This document shows, in pieces, positions 1-11,926 of a stretch of DNA of 64,000 bases (the first letter of the stretch is position 1; each line of letters starts with the position of its first letter). The position numbers were made by a program, and so were the translations under genes. This stretch comes from Acanthaster planci (Eukaryota; Echinodermata; Asteroidea; Valvatida; Acanthasteridae). The notes beneath the pieces are model-generated. The model was not told the origin of the DNA. It worked only from the letters and a program-made list of their open reading frames with translations, and made no database searches. The stretch spans positions 1,328,135 to 1,392,134 of the forward strand of contig NW_019091355.1 in the NCBI RefSeq assembly GCF_001949145.1, written 5' to 3'.

Positions 1-1
1 A

Positions 2-1862
2 CAAGGAAATGCACCTAAGGGGGGAGGGAACTACATGAATTGGCAAGGAAGCCCTCCTCAAGCAGGACAGAACTACAAGTACCCACAAGGATATGATGCA
101 CCAGGTGGACAGAACTACGTGAATCGGCAAGGAAGCCGTTCGCAAGTAGGAGAAAACTACAAGAACCCACAAGGAAATGATCTGTCGGGTGGAGGGAGCT
201 ACCTAAATGGGCAAGGGAGCCCTCCTCAAGCAGGAGTGAACTACAGGAACCCACAAAACCCACAAGGAAACACACCTGGGGGTGGAGGGAGCTACCTAAA
301 TGGGCAAGGGAGCCCTCTTCAAGCAGGAGGGAACTACAACAACCCACAAACCCCACGAGGAAATGCACCTGAGGGGGGAGGGAACTACATGAATTGGCAA
401 GAAAGCCCTCCTCAAGCAGGACAGAACTACAAGTACCCACAAGGATATGATGCACCAGGTGGAGAGAACTACGTGAATCGGCAAGGAAGCCATTCACAAG
501 TAGGAGAGAACTACAAGAACCCACAAGGAAATGATCTGTCAGGTGGAGGGAGCTACCTAAATGGGCAAGGAAGCCGTTCACAAGCAGGAGAGAACTACAA
601 GAACCCACAAGGATATGCATCTGAGGGTGGAGAGAACTATGGAGAAAGAAAGGCTCTTCCAGGCGAGGAGAGCCATTTACAGGGAAACATTCCATCAGAT
701 GGAAAGAACTTTGGACAAGGAATTTCACAGGAAGGTAGTCAGACTAACGGACAAGGAGCACTACAGCAAGATGATAAGGAGTATGACAGAGACCAAGAGG
801 AAATAAACCAGCCAGAGACCGATGGTGCTGAACAGAGTCTGCCGCCAAACGAACCTAAAGTAGATGGCACGGACTATTATGGGTCAGAGACCTCTAATGA
901 ATTATACCACAACCAGATCGGGGATCTGGACGATAATCTGTATAACAAGGACGGTGAAAACTTTGAAAACTTAGAGCCAGTTCAAAGTGGAGAACAGAAG
1001 AAGGTTGGTAAGATCTGTATTGGATGAAAGAGCTGGGGTGTGGGATTGTCGGCAATCTGACAGGTTTTTATTTGATGATTCTGTTGTTTTTTTTCAAGGA
1101 GCAATGAACTTCAAATCAAAAGTTTGTATAAAGAAAATTGTGTCAGCTTGGTTGGTACTATACAGACAAAAAGTAGTGAAAACTGAACAGAGTTTTTGTT
1201 ACCAGTTCAAAGCCTTTACATTAAACAGGTTCATTGTCAGGAAAATCCTGACTTGAAGTGATTCAATGGCTCATCACTGCACCAGCAGTTCAACTTCACA
1301 TTCCCGTTAAACATTGCTATTTTGGAAATTTAAGTATTTTCATTGACAACCTTTTTTCCGCAGGAACAGCAGGAACGAGGAGGATTGAAGGGAGACGATA
1401 AAGACACCGTGAAAGCGGAGCAGCCCAGTAATCATCTTTCACTCGATGAAGAAACCTCAAGTAGTCACTTTATGGCCTACTCTCTGTCTGCCATCATTCT
1501 GATCATGGCAACCTACATTCTGTATCACAACAAACAACGGGTAAGATCCCTCCCTCCTCAGACAACTCCCCCCCCTTGAAAAGCCAGCGCCGTCCTTTAT
1601 CCTTTCCTTTACCCAACTACATGTGACACATTCCCTGCTGCGATTCCGGATGGTGTTATTAGGCCTAATGACACAGGTAGACACTTAACATGCAGACATT
1701 TTTTTTCTTCTCGGCCCACAGATCATTGCCATTATTATCGAGGGCAGGAACGGCAACGGACGTCGGAAGAGGACCAAGGATGGCTACCAGAAACTGGACC
1801 AGAACCTGAGCGAGGCTATGCCATCCCTCAATCAACAAGCCACCAAGGACTACAAGTACTAA
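2..1862 (+). CDS. TGOLN2: Trans-Golgi network integral membrane protein 2 (TGN38/TGN46)-like, 3' part, three exons visible
   Basis: This type I membrane protein cycles between the trans-Golgi network and the cell surface. The gene is cut at the window's left edge. Exons read 2-1003, 1364-1540 and 1722-1862 (stop TAA 1860-1862), all phase 0, giving 439 visible residues. The lumenal part starts with 14-residue Gly/Asn/Tyr/Gln repeats (29-634), followed by an acidic Asp/Glu-rich stretch (about 760-1003). One membrane span is coded at about 1469-1525, preceded by SHF and followed by YHNKQR. The tail begins IIAIIIEGR, has a basic RRKR patch, and carries YQKL at 1785-1796. Vertebrate TGN46 has the same order: HF before the span, HNK after it, IIAFVLEGK, then YQRL, the YxxPhi signal for AP-2/AP-1 retrieval. 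The tail runs 21 residues past YQKL, longer than in mammals. The 540/541 donor-type site at 1541 is GTAAGA and strong, but the first donor (GTTGGT at 1004) is weak. The family call rests on the span and tail; the repeats alone would not identify it. Confidence 0.86.
29..634 (+). repeat. Coding tandem array: 14 units of a 14-residue (42-bp) repeat
   Basis: Fourteen consecutive units begin with NY or SY and follow the pattern [NS]YxNxQGxxxxxGx. Twelve units are 14 residues and two (units 6 and 8) carry a three-residue insertion, which accounts exactly for the 606 bases. Two unit types alternate, one with QGS..QAG and one with NPQG...GG, so the working period is a 28-residue dimer. Units 1-5 are nearly identical to units 9-13 with an offset of 354 bases (118 codons). 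This shows a recent block duplication on top of the older 42-bp array. The indels keep the reading frame, so the array is under coding constraint. Confidence 0.93.
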
Positions 1863-4643
1863 ATGGACTGTCACCAATCAGCAGACTCTGTTGTCTCCTG
1901 AGAGTCGACCAACGTATCACTTAACGACATTTGTGTGGTTCTCCTTGCTAGGGAGGACAGACTCAGCACGTTTGACATTTTGCCATTATTGAGCATTAGT
2001 GTCAACGTCATGTCAGAAATGAGACACCTCGTGTTAGGTGACACTAGTGACAGTTCTGCCAATTGAAGACAGTCTTGGTTATTTTTGTTGCAGTTTGGCA
2101 ATTAGCTGAAATTCATTTCATGACAGTTTTTTTCTTTGGTTCATAAATGTCCATTAGCAGCTTCGTCATTTTATAATAGATAACTTTAAATGAAAGCTGA
2201 AAGTCTTGTCCATTTGTTTTGAAGGCAGATTTGCCATTTACGCTGAGAGTAAATGAGGTTATGGCAAAAGCTATGCGTGTATCAATTTATGAATGCTGAA
2301 TTATTTTAAACAGACATCAACCTTGTCCCCACGGTGTGTGCAGTACACTCCCCTGTTACCTGCTCTCACTCCTCTGGATACTTTGCATATCCAAAAATTT
2401 GACTACATGTATACATGTAAGTGAGGAATAGTATGGTGGCTAACAGTGCTTTCAATCAGTGTTTGTTGTAGTATGTGGTGTCTGGGTTTAAAACAATCAA
2501 TTCTTCAAAGCGTGTTGTACCAAGGAGCACAATTATTCAGAGATGAACGGTCCAAGTCTCATTCAACCAGTGTGCAATGTCAGATTTTTCATAATTCTCA
2601 TCAAATTTCGAGAAGAGGGGATTGCTTAAAAGGGAAAGTGGATGTAATAAATCACGGCAATCGCGAAAACACTTAATATACGTTGAAACTTTTCCTCGCA
2701 GTCGCTGCATCGCATCCGGATACAGGAAGAAAGTTGGCATCCAGGGTGGAGGGCAGGTTGCAGGGGGATCATATTTGTATTTGCATACATCACAGGGACT
2801 GGACAAAATGTAATCAGAGGTGTCAATGTTCAGAGACACTGGTACACCGTACATGTACGTTATTACCTGGGGCTTTCATTCCAAAATATGCCACAAGTGT
2901 AAACTGCACAAAATTGTTTCTTGTTCTGTTTCATTGCGTGCTTGTGCTCGTATCTTGAAGCCAGAATCTGAAGGCAAAGCAAGCTACCTGTACAGGAATA
3001 AGTAACCTCTTGTCCAAACCTAAACCCGAGGGTTGGACTATGGAGATAAACTGAACTGTAGATAAGACTTGTTTCGATATTGTAGATTACTATTAAGTTC
3101 ATTAGTCACATTGGCTCAGTCTTGCAACGTACACAGATTGACACTGGATGTGAATCTGATTCGAAAAGAAACCGAGTTGGAATGGTAGATCCAGTCTTGC
3201 CCAAACCAGCAGTTGCAATTTTTGTAATGCTCTTTTTTATACTTTTCTGTACATGTGTAAACAATGTGTGTACTGCTAAATCACTGGTGTTGTGTACATG
3301 TATTTACATTGGCGTCTCACAAACTATACACTGAATCAGTTTACCTTGTGCTTGACTAACTTGTACAAGTAGTTCAAAGTAATGCCAAGAGACAGACAAA
3401 CAAAAAGAGATTGAAGTTGAGCTTCATACATTTGTAGAACAATGCAACAGAACGTGAGCATTATTATTCTGCTGCAATGTGTCTGATATGCTGCTCTGTA
3501 AACCGTGTAAACTTTATTTATTAGATTGCATTTTGATACAAACAAAATTCTTGATCCATAAGGGTTGAGGGATTTCTAAGCACATTGTGTAAAGTTTAAT
3601 ATTCTGATCATTTGTGGCAAAAATTCACAATAGGCACGACAGACTTATTGGAAAAGCCCTTTGACAAATTTCAGGTTTGCAAGTACGCCTGCATGCCTTG
3701 CATCATGGACTGTTTTTAGTTCTTTAGGTGTATTTGTGAAGTTTATTTTGAGTTAAGCAGTTGTTTGCAGTGTTACATGTAAGCTCATAAGGCACAAATC
3801 CTGTAACAAAGCTGATGCTAATTTTGGTTGTGGAAGTGACTTTGAACAAAATTCCACTACAGCTGTGGGTAACAGGCCGATGAACATGCATCGAGCTGTA
3901 TTGTGCAATTTGTCTTACACTTTATTTTTAGTAGTGAAATAGTTTTCCCAAGTGTGTTCAGTTCAAAATTTTATAGCTGTAGTAGTGTCAAGGGCATTTG
4001 AAACTTGCATGAACTTAGAACATGTCTAAGATTTGTTCATCTGCTTAATATGGCCGTGGGACCAATGCGGGAATGCATTGGTTTGTATTCAGCTGTTCAT
4101 CTCTGCTAAGCACATTTTCTACATGTATACATATACTGTACACTGTCTGAGTTATGTTTGAAGATTTTCTGGCAAACGTTATCATGTATTTAGCTTTTGG
4201 TTTTATTTTAGCGTGTATTCAAAATCAGAAAGGCATAACATTTTCAATAATACACATCTCATTTAAACATTTTTTTCCACTAATGTAAATAGCCGTTGAA
4301 AAGGGGTCATTGTCTGATCTGTGTACGTGTAAATGATTGACTGTACATCTGCTAAAGTTATAAATTCTATTTTTGAGCAAAGTTTTGTCTTTGATTAAAG
4401 ATTTTGTTAACAATTAAGTGTAAATTCTGTGAGGGTGCATTACTTAGGCAGCATTCTCATATAGCAGACTTTACCTTGGCTTTTTTTGTGGTAGAATCCA
4501 TTAACTTTTAATTTGTACTGTACTAAAATTTTCAATCTGCTTTTAATTTAACAAGTGTTTTGAAATAAATTCCAAAAGGGTTGACTGATTGTACTTTGGT
4601 AATTCATTTATTTTATCCCAGGAATGTTTTGAAAGTAAATAAA
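1863..4643 (+). other. Long 3' untranslated region of the TGOLN2-like gene
   Basis: No coding exon is visible here on either strand. The stretch is AT-rich, lacks long open frames, and contains many T-runs and TACATG/ACATGTA words. It runs from the stop codon to the first plausible polyadenylation signals, so a 3' UTR of about 2.7 kb is the simplest reading. An earlier polyadenylation site cannot be excluded without transcript data. Confidence 0.5.
4564..4643 (+). promoter_or_regulatory. Candidate polyadenylation signals, two AATAAA hexamers
   Basis: AATAAA occurs at 4564-4569 and again at 4638-4643, in an AT-rich context downstream of the TGOLN2-like stop codon. They are the first tight pair of canonical hexamers after the stop. 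Use of either is inferred, not seen. Confidence 0.4.
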
Positions 4644-6608
4644 AACGGGACACAGTCGACTTTCATTAATACAAAACTATTACTATGACATGTTGTACAT
4701 GTCTGCACAGTGCAACAGGATACATGTAATGGCTTCCAATCCATTCATGGGTCACCACATGTACTTATATGTACTTGTACATACACGTATGTAAATGTGC
4801 ATTAACTCAAAATTGTAAGAATTCTCACCGGTATACAACCATCACAGTGGGATTTTTTAAAATAAACCTTAACCCAAAAGAACTGGGAGGCACTGTTTTC
4901 TGTAACATCCAATTGAGTTGCAACTGCAGCTTGCACTGATGAGTGTCTTTACAACACTTATAATTTTTTATTGCAGAAAAAAAGGGCATGGAGCAACCAA
5001 TGGGGGGGGGGAAGTGATTCCATGCCAACCAGCCAGGTTGTAATTTACATGTACGTGTATTAGCAACGTCTGGACAAGGCTGAGAATTGAGGTGTTGTTT
5101 TGGTGTAAGATGCAAGGCCCAAAATACAGGTAGCTATTTAATGTCAGATTTTCTGACCCCAAAAAACTTGCTGGGGGCAGGTTTTCGTACCCGTAAATTC
5201 TTCAACCTTGCAACTGCCTTTAACCAAGCACGATGCGTTAGTATGTTAACTGCAGAAATGAAAAAAGATTTCTTGAACGAGCGTACACATCCGTGGAACA
5301 AATAAGGAAAATCATGTGTGTTTACATATCAAGTGATTAATGCATTAATTAACATCCCTGATGCTTAGTCAATTTAATACTGTGCAAAGCTTGATCACTG
5401 CTTTGATAAGTGTGTTGATGGGGGGGATAAATCTCCAATCAAAGCTTGAATTCTCTTGGGACTGGGCTCACAATTACCACACTCAGCTCAACACTAGAGG
5501 CAAGGTCAATCTTACACAATACACAGGTACTACATATACATGTGCAGTGCTTATTGTAAGTACCAACATATGTCAGATACTGCATTATGAAAGCACCCAC
5601 TGCAATCTTATAATGTTTATGAACAGACATGGTTGATTGATAAAAAGATACACATTATCTACATCCATAGATATACAGTTATTGCAAAGCACGCGCCTAC
5701 ATGTACGTGTACACCATACATTCCAGATAAAAATCAAATATCATTAGACATTTCTGAACACATGCAAAGCTTTTGTACAGACAAGGTAACTTAAAATATT
5801 GCATACAGTACTTGTTTAAAAGTTTTGATGCCCCCAAAAGAAAGAGAATTTATATGTACATGTACTGTCGTTTCTGTGAGTTAAATATACTATCCACTTC
5901 TTGTCTTTTGATCACTGTGTGAGTAGAGTTTCCATGTATGTAGCAACTGCCAGAAGAAACATTTTGACCACACAGTAAATGAAGTTTGGCAACACACGGT
6001 GTCCTGAGTTTACACGTAGTTGAAAGTCATTGCACATCTCTCATCCAAAAACACTGGCTTGTGTTTGTGCACATTCTGCTGAAAACCACTTTGATATTGA
6101 TCACACGATGCTTCCTACATCCTCCATTGCATCCCGAATCCCGTCAATTTTAATTTGACTCTGACCCTTGCTGAGGGTGTTACTACATGTCTGTTCTGGT
6201 CCACCAATACAGCAAAGTCCTGGCATCCATAATCAGATGACCTTCTGAATCCATTCCACCAAGGCAAACCTCAGCTGCATGTGAAACAAGGTCACAGACG
6301 TGGATGCCTGTACAAGGTTCACAACGCCAGTTTTCAGGTCCATAATCTGATGATTTTCATTTCCACCACGAAGCCTAATCTATATGTTACAATATGTATG
6401 TTTGTCAATAGGTTAGGGTACAAAAGCAAATCCACGCTTCACCCTTTACCCAAATGTTGTTCTTTATAACGTGCTAACGTGTTAATAAAACAGTAAACAG
6501 TATACAGATGCTGAACGTGGAACCGAATTCTCAGATGTGATCAAAGGCCTAATATGAAGGCACCAGTTGCTCTGTTCAGGAGAAGATCAAACGACCCTCA
6601 TTTGAAAC
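4644..6608. other. Convergent intergenic spacer with 3' UTRs
   Basis: This lies between the end of the plus-strand TGOLN2-like gene and the stop codon of the minus-strand transporter. No supportable exon was found. It probably includes the 3' UTR of the transporter, because no convincing minus-strand AATAAA lies close to its stop. It contains a G9-type homopolymer near 5000 and many ACATGTA words. Confidence 0.5.
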
Positions 6609-8943
6609 CTAAGCCTGACCTGAAACTAAGTTCTGAGATGTTGAAGTGTGATCTGCCTCAATGGCTACACCAGTCTTCTCCCGATACTTGGCATAGGTGT
6701 ACAAGCTACTGCCCAGGGTGTTCAAGGCCACGCCTACCCCACCTAGTACACTCAGCTTCACTCCGCCAAAAACAAAAAGCCCCACCATCACCACCACAAC
6801 ACTCTTCATGACTCCCACCACGCTCAGGGTGAGGGCAGAGGTCAGGGTGGTGCAGAGGAACACCGAGTAGTTCAGGGCGCATCCCATAGAGATCACCACG
6901 AGGAACGCCAGGAGGAAGCGCGAGGAATGCAGGTCAGGGAAATCCCAGACTCGGGCGAACTCCGAGGTGTAGGCTGTGTAGAGGAGAAGGGGTACCAAGC
7001 AGTTCAGGCTGTTGAGGTAAGCGATACCGGCAGCCGACAGCGTGTTCTCCTGCAGGCTCAGGCTTTGCACTAAAGTCAGGTAGAGGGCCTGGGAAAAAAC
7101 GCTCAGCAGGCCGAATGTGTACGCAGCCAGGTCAAAGGTCAAGTCCCCAAGTCCTGCACATAAAAAGCATGGAAACAAGACAACAGTTCAGTGATCTCTT
7201 TTTTAATTAGTACAGGTGTGGAAGTGGCCATAGACACAACAAGTTGAAAAACAACTAGCAAAAAGCTGTCATTTAAGAAAGTTTCCATATTTTGTACAGA
7301 GCAGGTGTACAAAAAAGCTGAACTTCAGAATTAAAATCTAATCAACGAAAGCTAAGATAAGCTGACATTTCCTATGTCAACCCCCCTCCCAACAATGTCC
7401 CTTTAAATGATACCCCCAAACATATTCATGATTAGAACACCTCAACCACAGATTCTGCATCTTGATTGGCCACAAGTCCTGTCACTAGTGTGTGGAGATT
7501 GGCACATATATGGCACATTCTGCTAGAGGTGACACAAAGCCAGCCGGTACTTTAAGACTGGTCACTTAACGGGCTCTTACAGGCTCTTAGGTATGCATGG
7601 ATAGTGATTTATAACTAACTACAGACAGACTGCTGAGAGGAAAGACTTTCTAGTTACCCCCTCCCAGCATCTTGGAAAGGCAGTCCATCCAATTTGCGGA
7701 TCAAAGGCACATGGAAATCAAAAATGCCTAGAGTTCTTGATGCGTGTGTTTGTAAATGACAAATCTCGAAGTAAAGTCAACCACAATGAAGTGACTCTCC
7801 AGAAAACTTGCAACAAAGCACCAATTTGGGGAAACAAACCTGTGAATACACAACCCAAGGTCATCACCGCGATGGACACAACGACAAACAGACTCGGGGC
7901 CCCCTTTGTGGGCAAGCACGGTGCCAGCAGCAGTGTCACTAGAGGCACGCAACGTTTGAGGATGGTGTACATGGCTACGTTCATGCCATCCAGGGCTTGC
8001 AGAGACAGGACCGAGTGGAACAGTCCAAAGAAAGACGGCAGCCAGCACAGCCGAAGATTAGCAAGGGTGGCAAGTGGGAGAGAAACACGGCCAAGAGCAC
8101 CGAGACATCTCAGCAGAGCTGCTGTGAAGAGCTGGCGAAAAAAAAGACAAGAGTTAAGAAATGTTACAATGAACTATAGGTACACAAAAATATACAAGAT
8201 TAAGTCCAACCCTAATTTTGTTGCTAAAGCCTAGGATTTCAAGGAATGAGTGGTGAGATTGATTTCTTGTTTTAAACCTACACTGTACCTACCTATTAGT
8301 TATAGTATGTCTAGTATTTTGAGGTCTCACCATGTATATGTACACACACATTATACCTGTAAGCACATGAAATAAATGAATTGAATCATTTCTGAATCAA
8401 TCTTGTTTCTTACTCCAAGAAATGACAAAAGTTCTTTTTAATTATTCAAGTCACAAAGCATATTGTAGAACACGCAAATTGTGTATACGGATATGTGACT
8501 AAGGATTGAGCGGGAGTGAGAGTCCGTGCCACACTGCACTAGTGGGGTTAACTGTGTATCATTTGCTTTGGTACACTGAGGGGCCTAACCCCACCCCCCC
8601 ATCTGCCCCTCACCTGGTTTGCACGGCACACATGGCAGACATACATGTACATTCCCTCTACCTGTCATGCCTGTACACGTGACTATAATGATAGGGCCTA
8701 GGCCTACCACCGGTACGCGGTACTTTGGCTTTGAAAATTAGCCAACAAAAAAATGAAACTAGCATGACTAGGGAGACTCACCATCTGGCACAGCATCAAG
8801 AAGCACGGGAAATGGAATCCCAGCATGGTCAACACGGCCTTGTTAACAAATGACATGGAGCCAGACAACACACCGTAAAACAAGGCCGCTACTACGCCCG
8901 GCCATCGCGGCGATTGACCCGGCACTGGCGGTTTGGCAAGCAT
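6609..8943 (-). CDS. SLC35D-family nucleotide-sugar transporter, complete, three exons, 332 aa
   Basis: This is predicted to be a multi-pass Golgi/ER antiporter that exchanges cytosolic nucleotide sugars for lumenal UMP or GMP. Exons in transcript order are 8943-8782, 8131-7840 and 7153-6609 (stop TAG 6609-6611). Phases 0 and 1 match across both introns, giving 999 bases. The first donor is GTGAGT, and the acceptor at 8131 follows a T8 tract. The N-terminal exon has FYGVLSGSMSFVNKAVLT, resembling SLC35D1/D2. Exon 2 carries MYTILKRCVPLVT and KGAPS, closest to SLC35D3. Exon 3 opens with LGDLTFDL and holds ALNYSVFLCT, SVVGVMKS and NTLGSSLYTYAK, matching the family's TM7-TM10 (TSALT, then VVGxxKS, then GS.xY). 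At 332 residues it is near SLC35D1 (about 355) and shorter than SLC35D3, whose long C-terminal tail is missing. Substrate and exact orthology (D1/D2 versus D3) are unresolved. It ends tail-to-tail with the TGOLN2-like gene. Confidence 0.9.
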
Positions 8944-11926
8944 GCCGACTAGGCCTACACGCTGTTGCTGCTCGGCGACCAGTGTCGCTCAGTTTCTGGT
9001 GTTTTGTCCTCCAGGCTAGAGAATTAAGACTGCCTCATGCAGGCCATTTAATCGAACTGAAAATGTACACCCCTGGGTGCAACTTCTGTAAGATGTTACA
9101 AGTTACCTGCATATCCAGCGCTGCATTTCAATCACTTTTCCTCTCTGAGAGAGCGCTGCCCAGGGAGTACAGTAGCGCCAGCGTGACAAAAATTCCGCCA
9201 ACGTATTACATGTATATTTTTGCAATGGCTTCGAATGAGGGCGCTATGCAGTTTAGTTAATTTTAGCGCAAAGCCAAGCCATTTATGAAAATTAGACTTC
9301 GTCCAGAGTGGAGCTTTCCCTAGCTAGTGGTACAGTCCACTAATTCAAACCTCATGGGAAACATTGTGTAAAATATCAGCTCTGTTCAGGGCCCAATAAC
9401 ATGCATACAAGCATCCCTGAGATTTCTGACACACAAGTTAAATTTTTGTCTGGTGCCTTTTCTTTCAATTTCTTTTCAATTTTTGTGGGTTAACCAACAT
9501 TATAACATTTGTCATTATTCCCACAAAACCACCGCCAAAACGGATGAGTTTTCAGAAGTCTGGTTGCAGCCATATTTCAAGTGGCAACCTTCAACTTTCT
9601 GGTGCACTTAGGACCATTTTTCAACTGTAGTTTTCAGCCCTTCTGCCCTCATATGAAAGCTCACAAAGACCCAGGGAGTTTATCCTGGCAACGGTTTACA
9701 AAATCTAGCCATTTTGGGGGCCAAACAATTTCCTTTTTCAAAAGATACGGCGGGGCACTTTTAATGCTAATGAGCTAGCCAGAGATTCTTACTTGAATTA
9801 GTGGACTGCATCCCCAAGGAGTTCGCGATTTTTACTAACTACCAGAGATTTCTCCAGGGGGAGGCCTGATGGAATTTTTTTTTCTATGTCATATTGTTAT
9901 TGACAGGCGGACACATGGATAATGAAATACATTATTACTAATGTGCAAGTAATAACCACTATCGGATGTCACCTTTTATTTCATTGGTACTAAAAGAATT
10001 ATTGTCATGTCGTGTTTTATCTGAGTGGGGGGGGGGTTCATACGTCCCCACCCACCTCCTCTGGATCCGCCCCTGCAAAGGTCCCTTTCCTTTTACATAA
10101 ACATAGTTATACGACTCTAGCTCATACAAAGCGAACACACCATCAAGATGCCTTCAACCTTTGCACTTGAGAGCCCAACTGAAGATGGTTCTGACTGATA
10201 ATGGTTCCGTTCCTGTGGCAAGCCGTTGCCAATGGCTGGGGAAAAAACGCTCTGAACAGCTAACGACCTCAAGTCATGTAGTTAAGTTACATCATCCCTT
10301 TTGTTTAATCGTGTCTTATCACACTGCTGACAGACGGGGGGGGCATTCCATTACAAACAATCTACAAATCAAATCCTATGGTTTGCTGGCGCATCAAACG
10401 CTGACTAACGATTTTTAAGTTACCCACGCCGAGACAGTCAAGGCCACAGCACCGAAGCGTGCAATACGTTGTGCAGTGCTAACCTGTTAATTCTTTCTAA
10501 ACCCCACCTAAGACGAATTAAATGATAACAAATCAGAAGCTGTCAGGAGTTTGAGCTGATTTCAGAAATTAGTTAACAAGCCACGTAAATGGGCGTAGCC
10601 TCAAGAATTAAGTTTCTGAAAGTCAAGATCCAAGGGGTTAATTTAGCGGGCAACTGGGTGGAGGCCCATAGCAACCTGGTAGGGATAGACACTTCCTCTC
10701 CCTGGGGGCTATGTTGCATTTTCACTGACTGCCGTTTCCCGTGATCTCCTCTGCCTTCATCTGGGTTTCCACTTGATAAAGCGGCTGTTAGTCACATATT
10801 ACTTGCTTGTTTACAGTCGGTGTGGGGTTGTTGGTTGAAACTAAGGCCGTGTCCGAAACGGGCTTCCAGAGCTACGGCTAGGTCTATTGTTTACGCATCT
10901 CCACGCATTTCCAGTGGAGTGAATACCTAGACTTAGCTCTAGACAAGAAACTCGGATGCAGCCTTAGACCCTTGAAAACTGCAACAGTCACTAGCCTCAC
11001 GAGCCCATCTGTTACGCCACGGTGTGGATGTTATATCAAAGTATATCGGTTGGGTTCGGATGTGCGCTTTACCGTTTGTCAAATTGCTTCCGATTCTGTA
11101 TCTAATTTGATATTGCGATCACATAATCCCCATTAATAACATCATACGAGAAAAAGGCCGGATAAAATTTTTTTTCGTATATTTTAATTTCTTTTTTACA
11201 CATGTCTTGGTTCCGATTTTTACAAGTGAGACCCACAGCTTAAGAACAAGGCACAATACACAGCCAAAAATAAAACTGAGCTTGGAAGCTTTTCATGGTG
11301 AAGATTTCAAGTCGGTTAGAGAGGTTTGTGGTAGCACTACGCAAGGACATCTCTTTGAGTATATGGTCCTCCGGTTCTTTTCAGAACCACACATACTTGA
11401 AAAAAGACTACCCTTGCATGAAGCAACTACATACCTCTCCAACCAACTTACAAATAAAACTTTAAAGAATTTATCATTATTATATTGTTGAAAACATAAT
11501 TTCACGGGACAATATATCGAAAGATGACATGGAAGATCATTCTGTCCCAGAGCTCCTTGTAGGCCTAATGCTACATGGGTGTCTCAGTTGTTAGAACCGG
11601 CATGGTGGATCATGCGACAATTTAGCACACAAAGCTGCATGCTGTACCGCACGGATCAAGAACGGCTATTTTGGTTCTAAAGTCTGAAGGTAGCGCTACT
11701 CTCTCTGAATTCAGCTCTCTTCAGTCTTAAACAACACTGGACACAGGAGTTTGCCACGCGTCATATTAAACGTGTGCTGTCTTCATTTATGGACTGGAAC
11801 GAGGAAACGGTATAGCCATGCTGTGTCCCTTCCCTAGAACGCCACGTGCCTCGGCCTTATTTACGGGTCTCCGTTGTACCATCTGTGATGGCATGACACT
11901 TTTAAAGTTCATTGTTAAAAGTCTGT
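8944..11926. other. Intergenic spacer upstream of the transporter
   Basis: This is the promoter side of the minus-strand transporter and the 3' side of the next minus-strand gene. No exon could be supported. It has several AGGCCTA words, an AGGGCGC word near 9239, and a transposon-terminus-like segment at about 9855-10077. No TATA box was recognised near 8944-9100. Confidence 0.5.
9855..10077 (-). mobile_element. Possible short DNA-transposon remnant
   Basis: Read on the minus strand, the right edge (10077) begins CAGGGGCGGATCCAGAGG, a terminus style that I associate with dispersed DNA transposons in many invertebrates. The left edge (9855, plus strand) starts CAGGGGGAGGCCTGATGG, so the first six bases of the two ends agree as an inverted repeat. 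A G-run of about ten near 10026 lies inside. No target-site duplication is evident and no transposase is present, so the element boundaries are tentative. Confidence 0.35.

Noticed and set aside
29-634. CRISPR array
   Set aside because: The repeat is coding, the units are adjacent without unique spacers, and the genome is animal.
15-728. 237-codon open frame on the minus strand opposite the TGOLN2 repeats
   Set aside because: It is antisense to the repeat array. The period-3 coding repeat automatically yields a repetitive antisense frame, and the plus-strand product has family support.
7737-8234. 165-codon plus-strand open frame over the transporter's second exon
   Set aside because: It is antisense to a well-supported exon with matching splice sites and transporter motifs.
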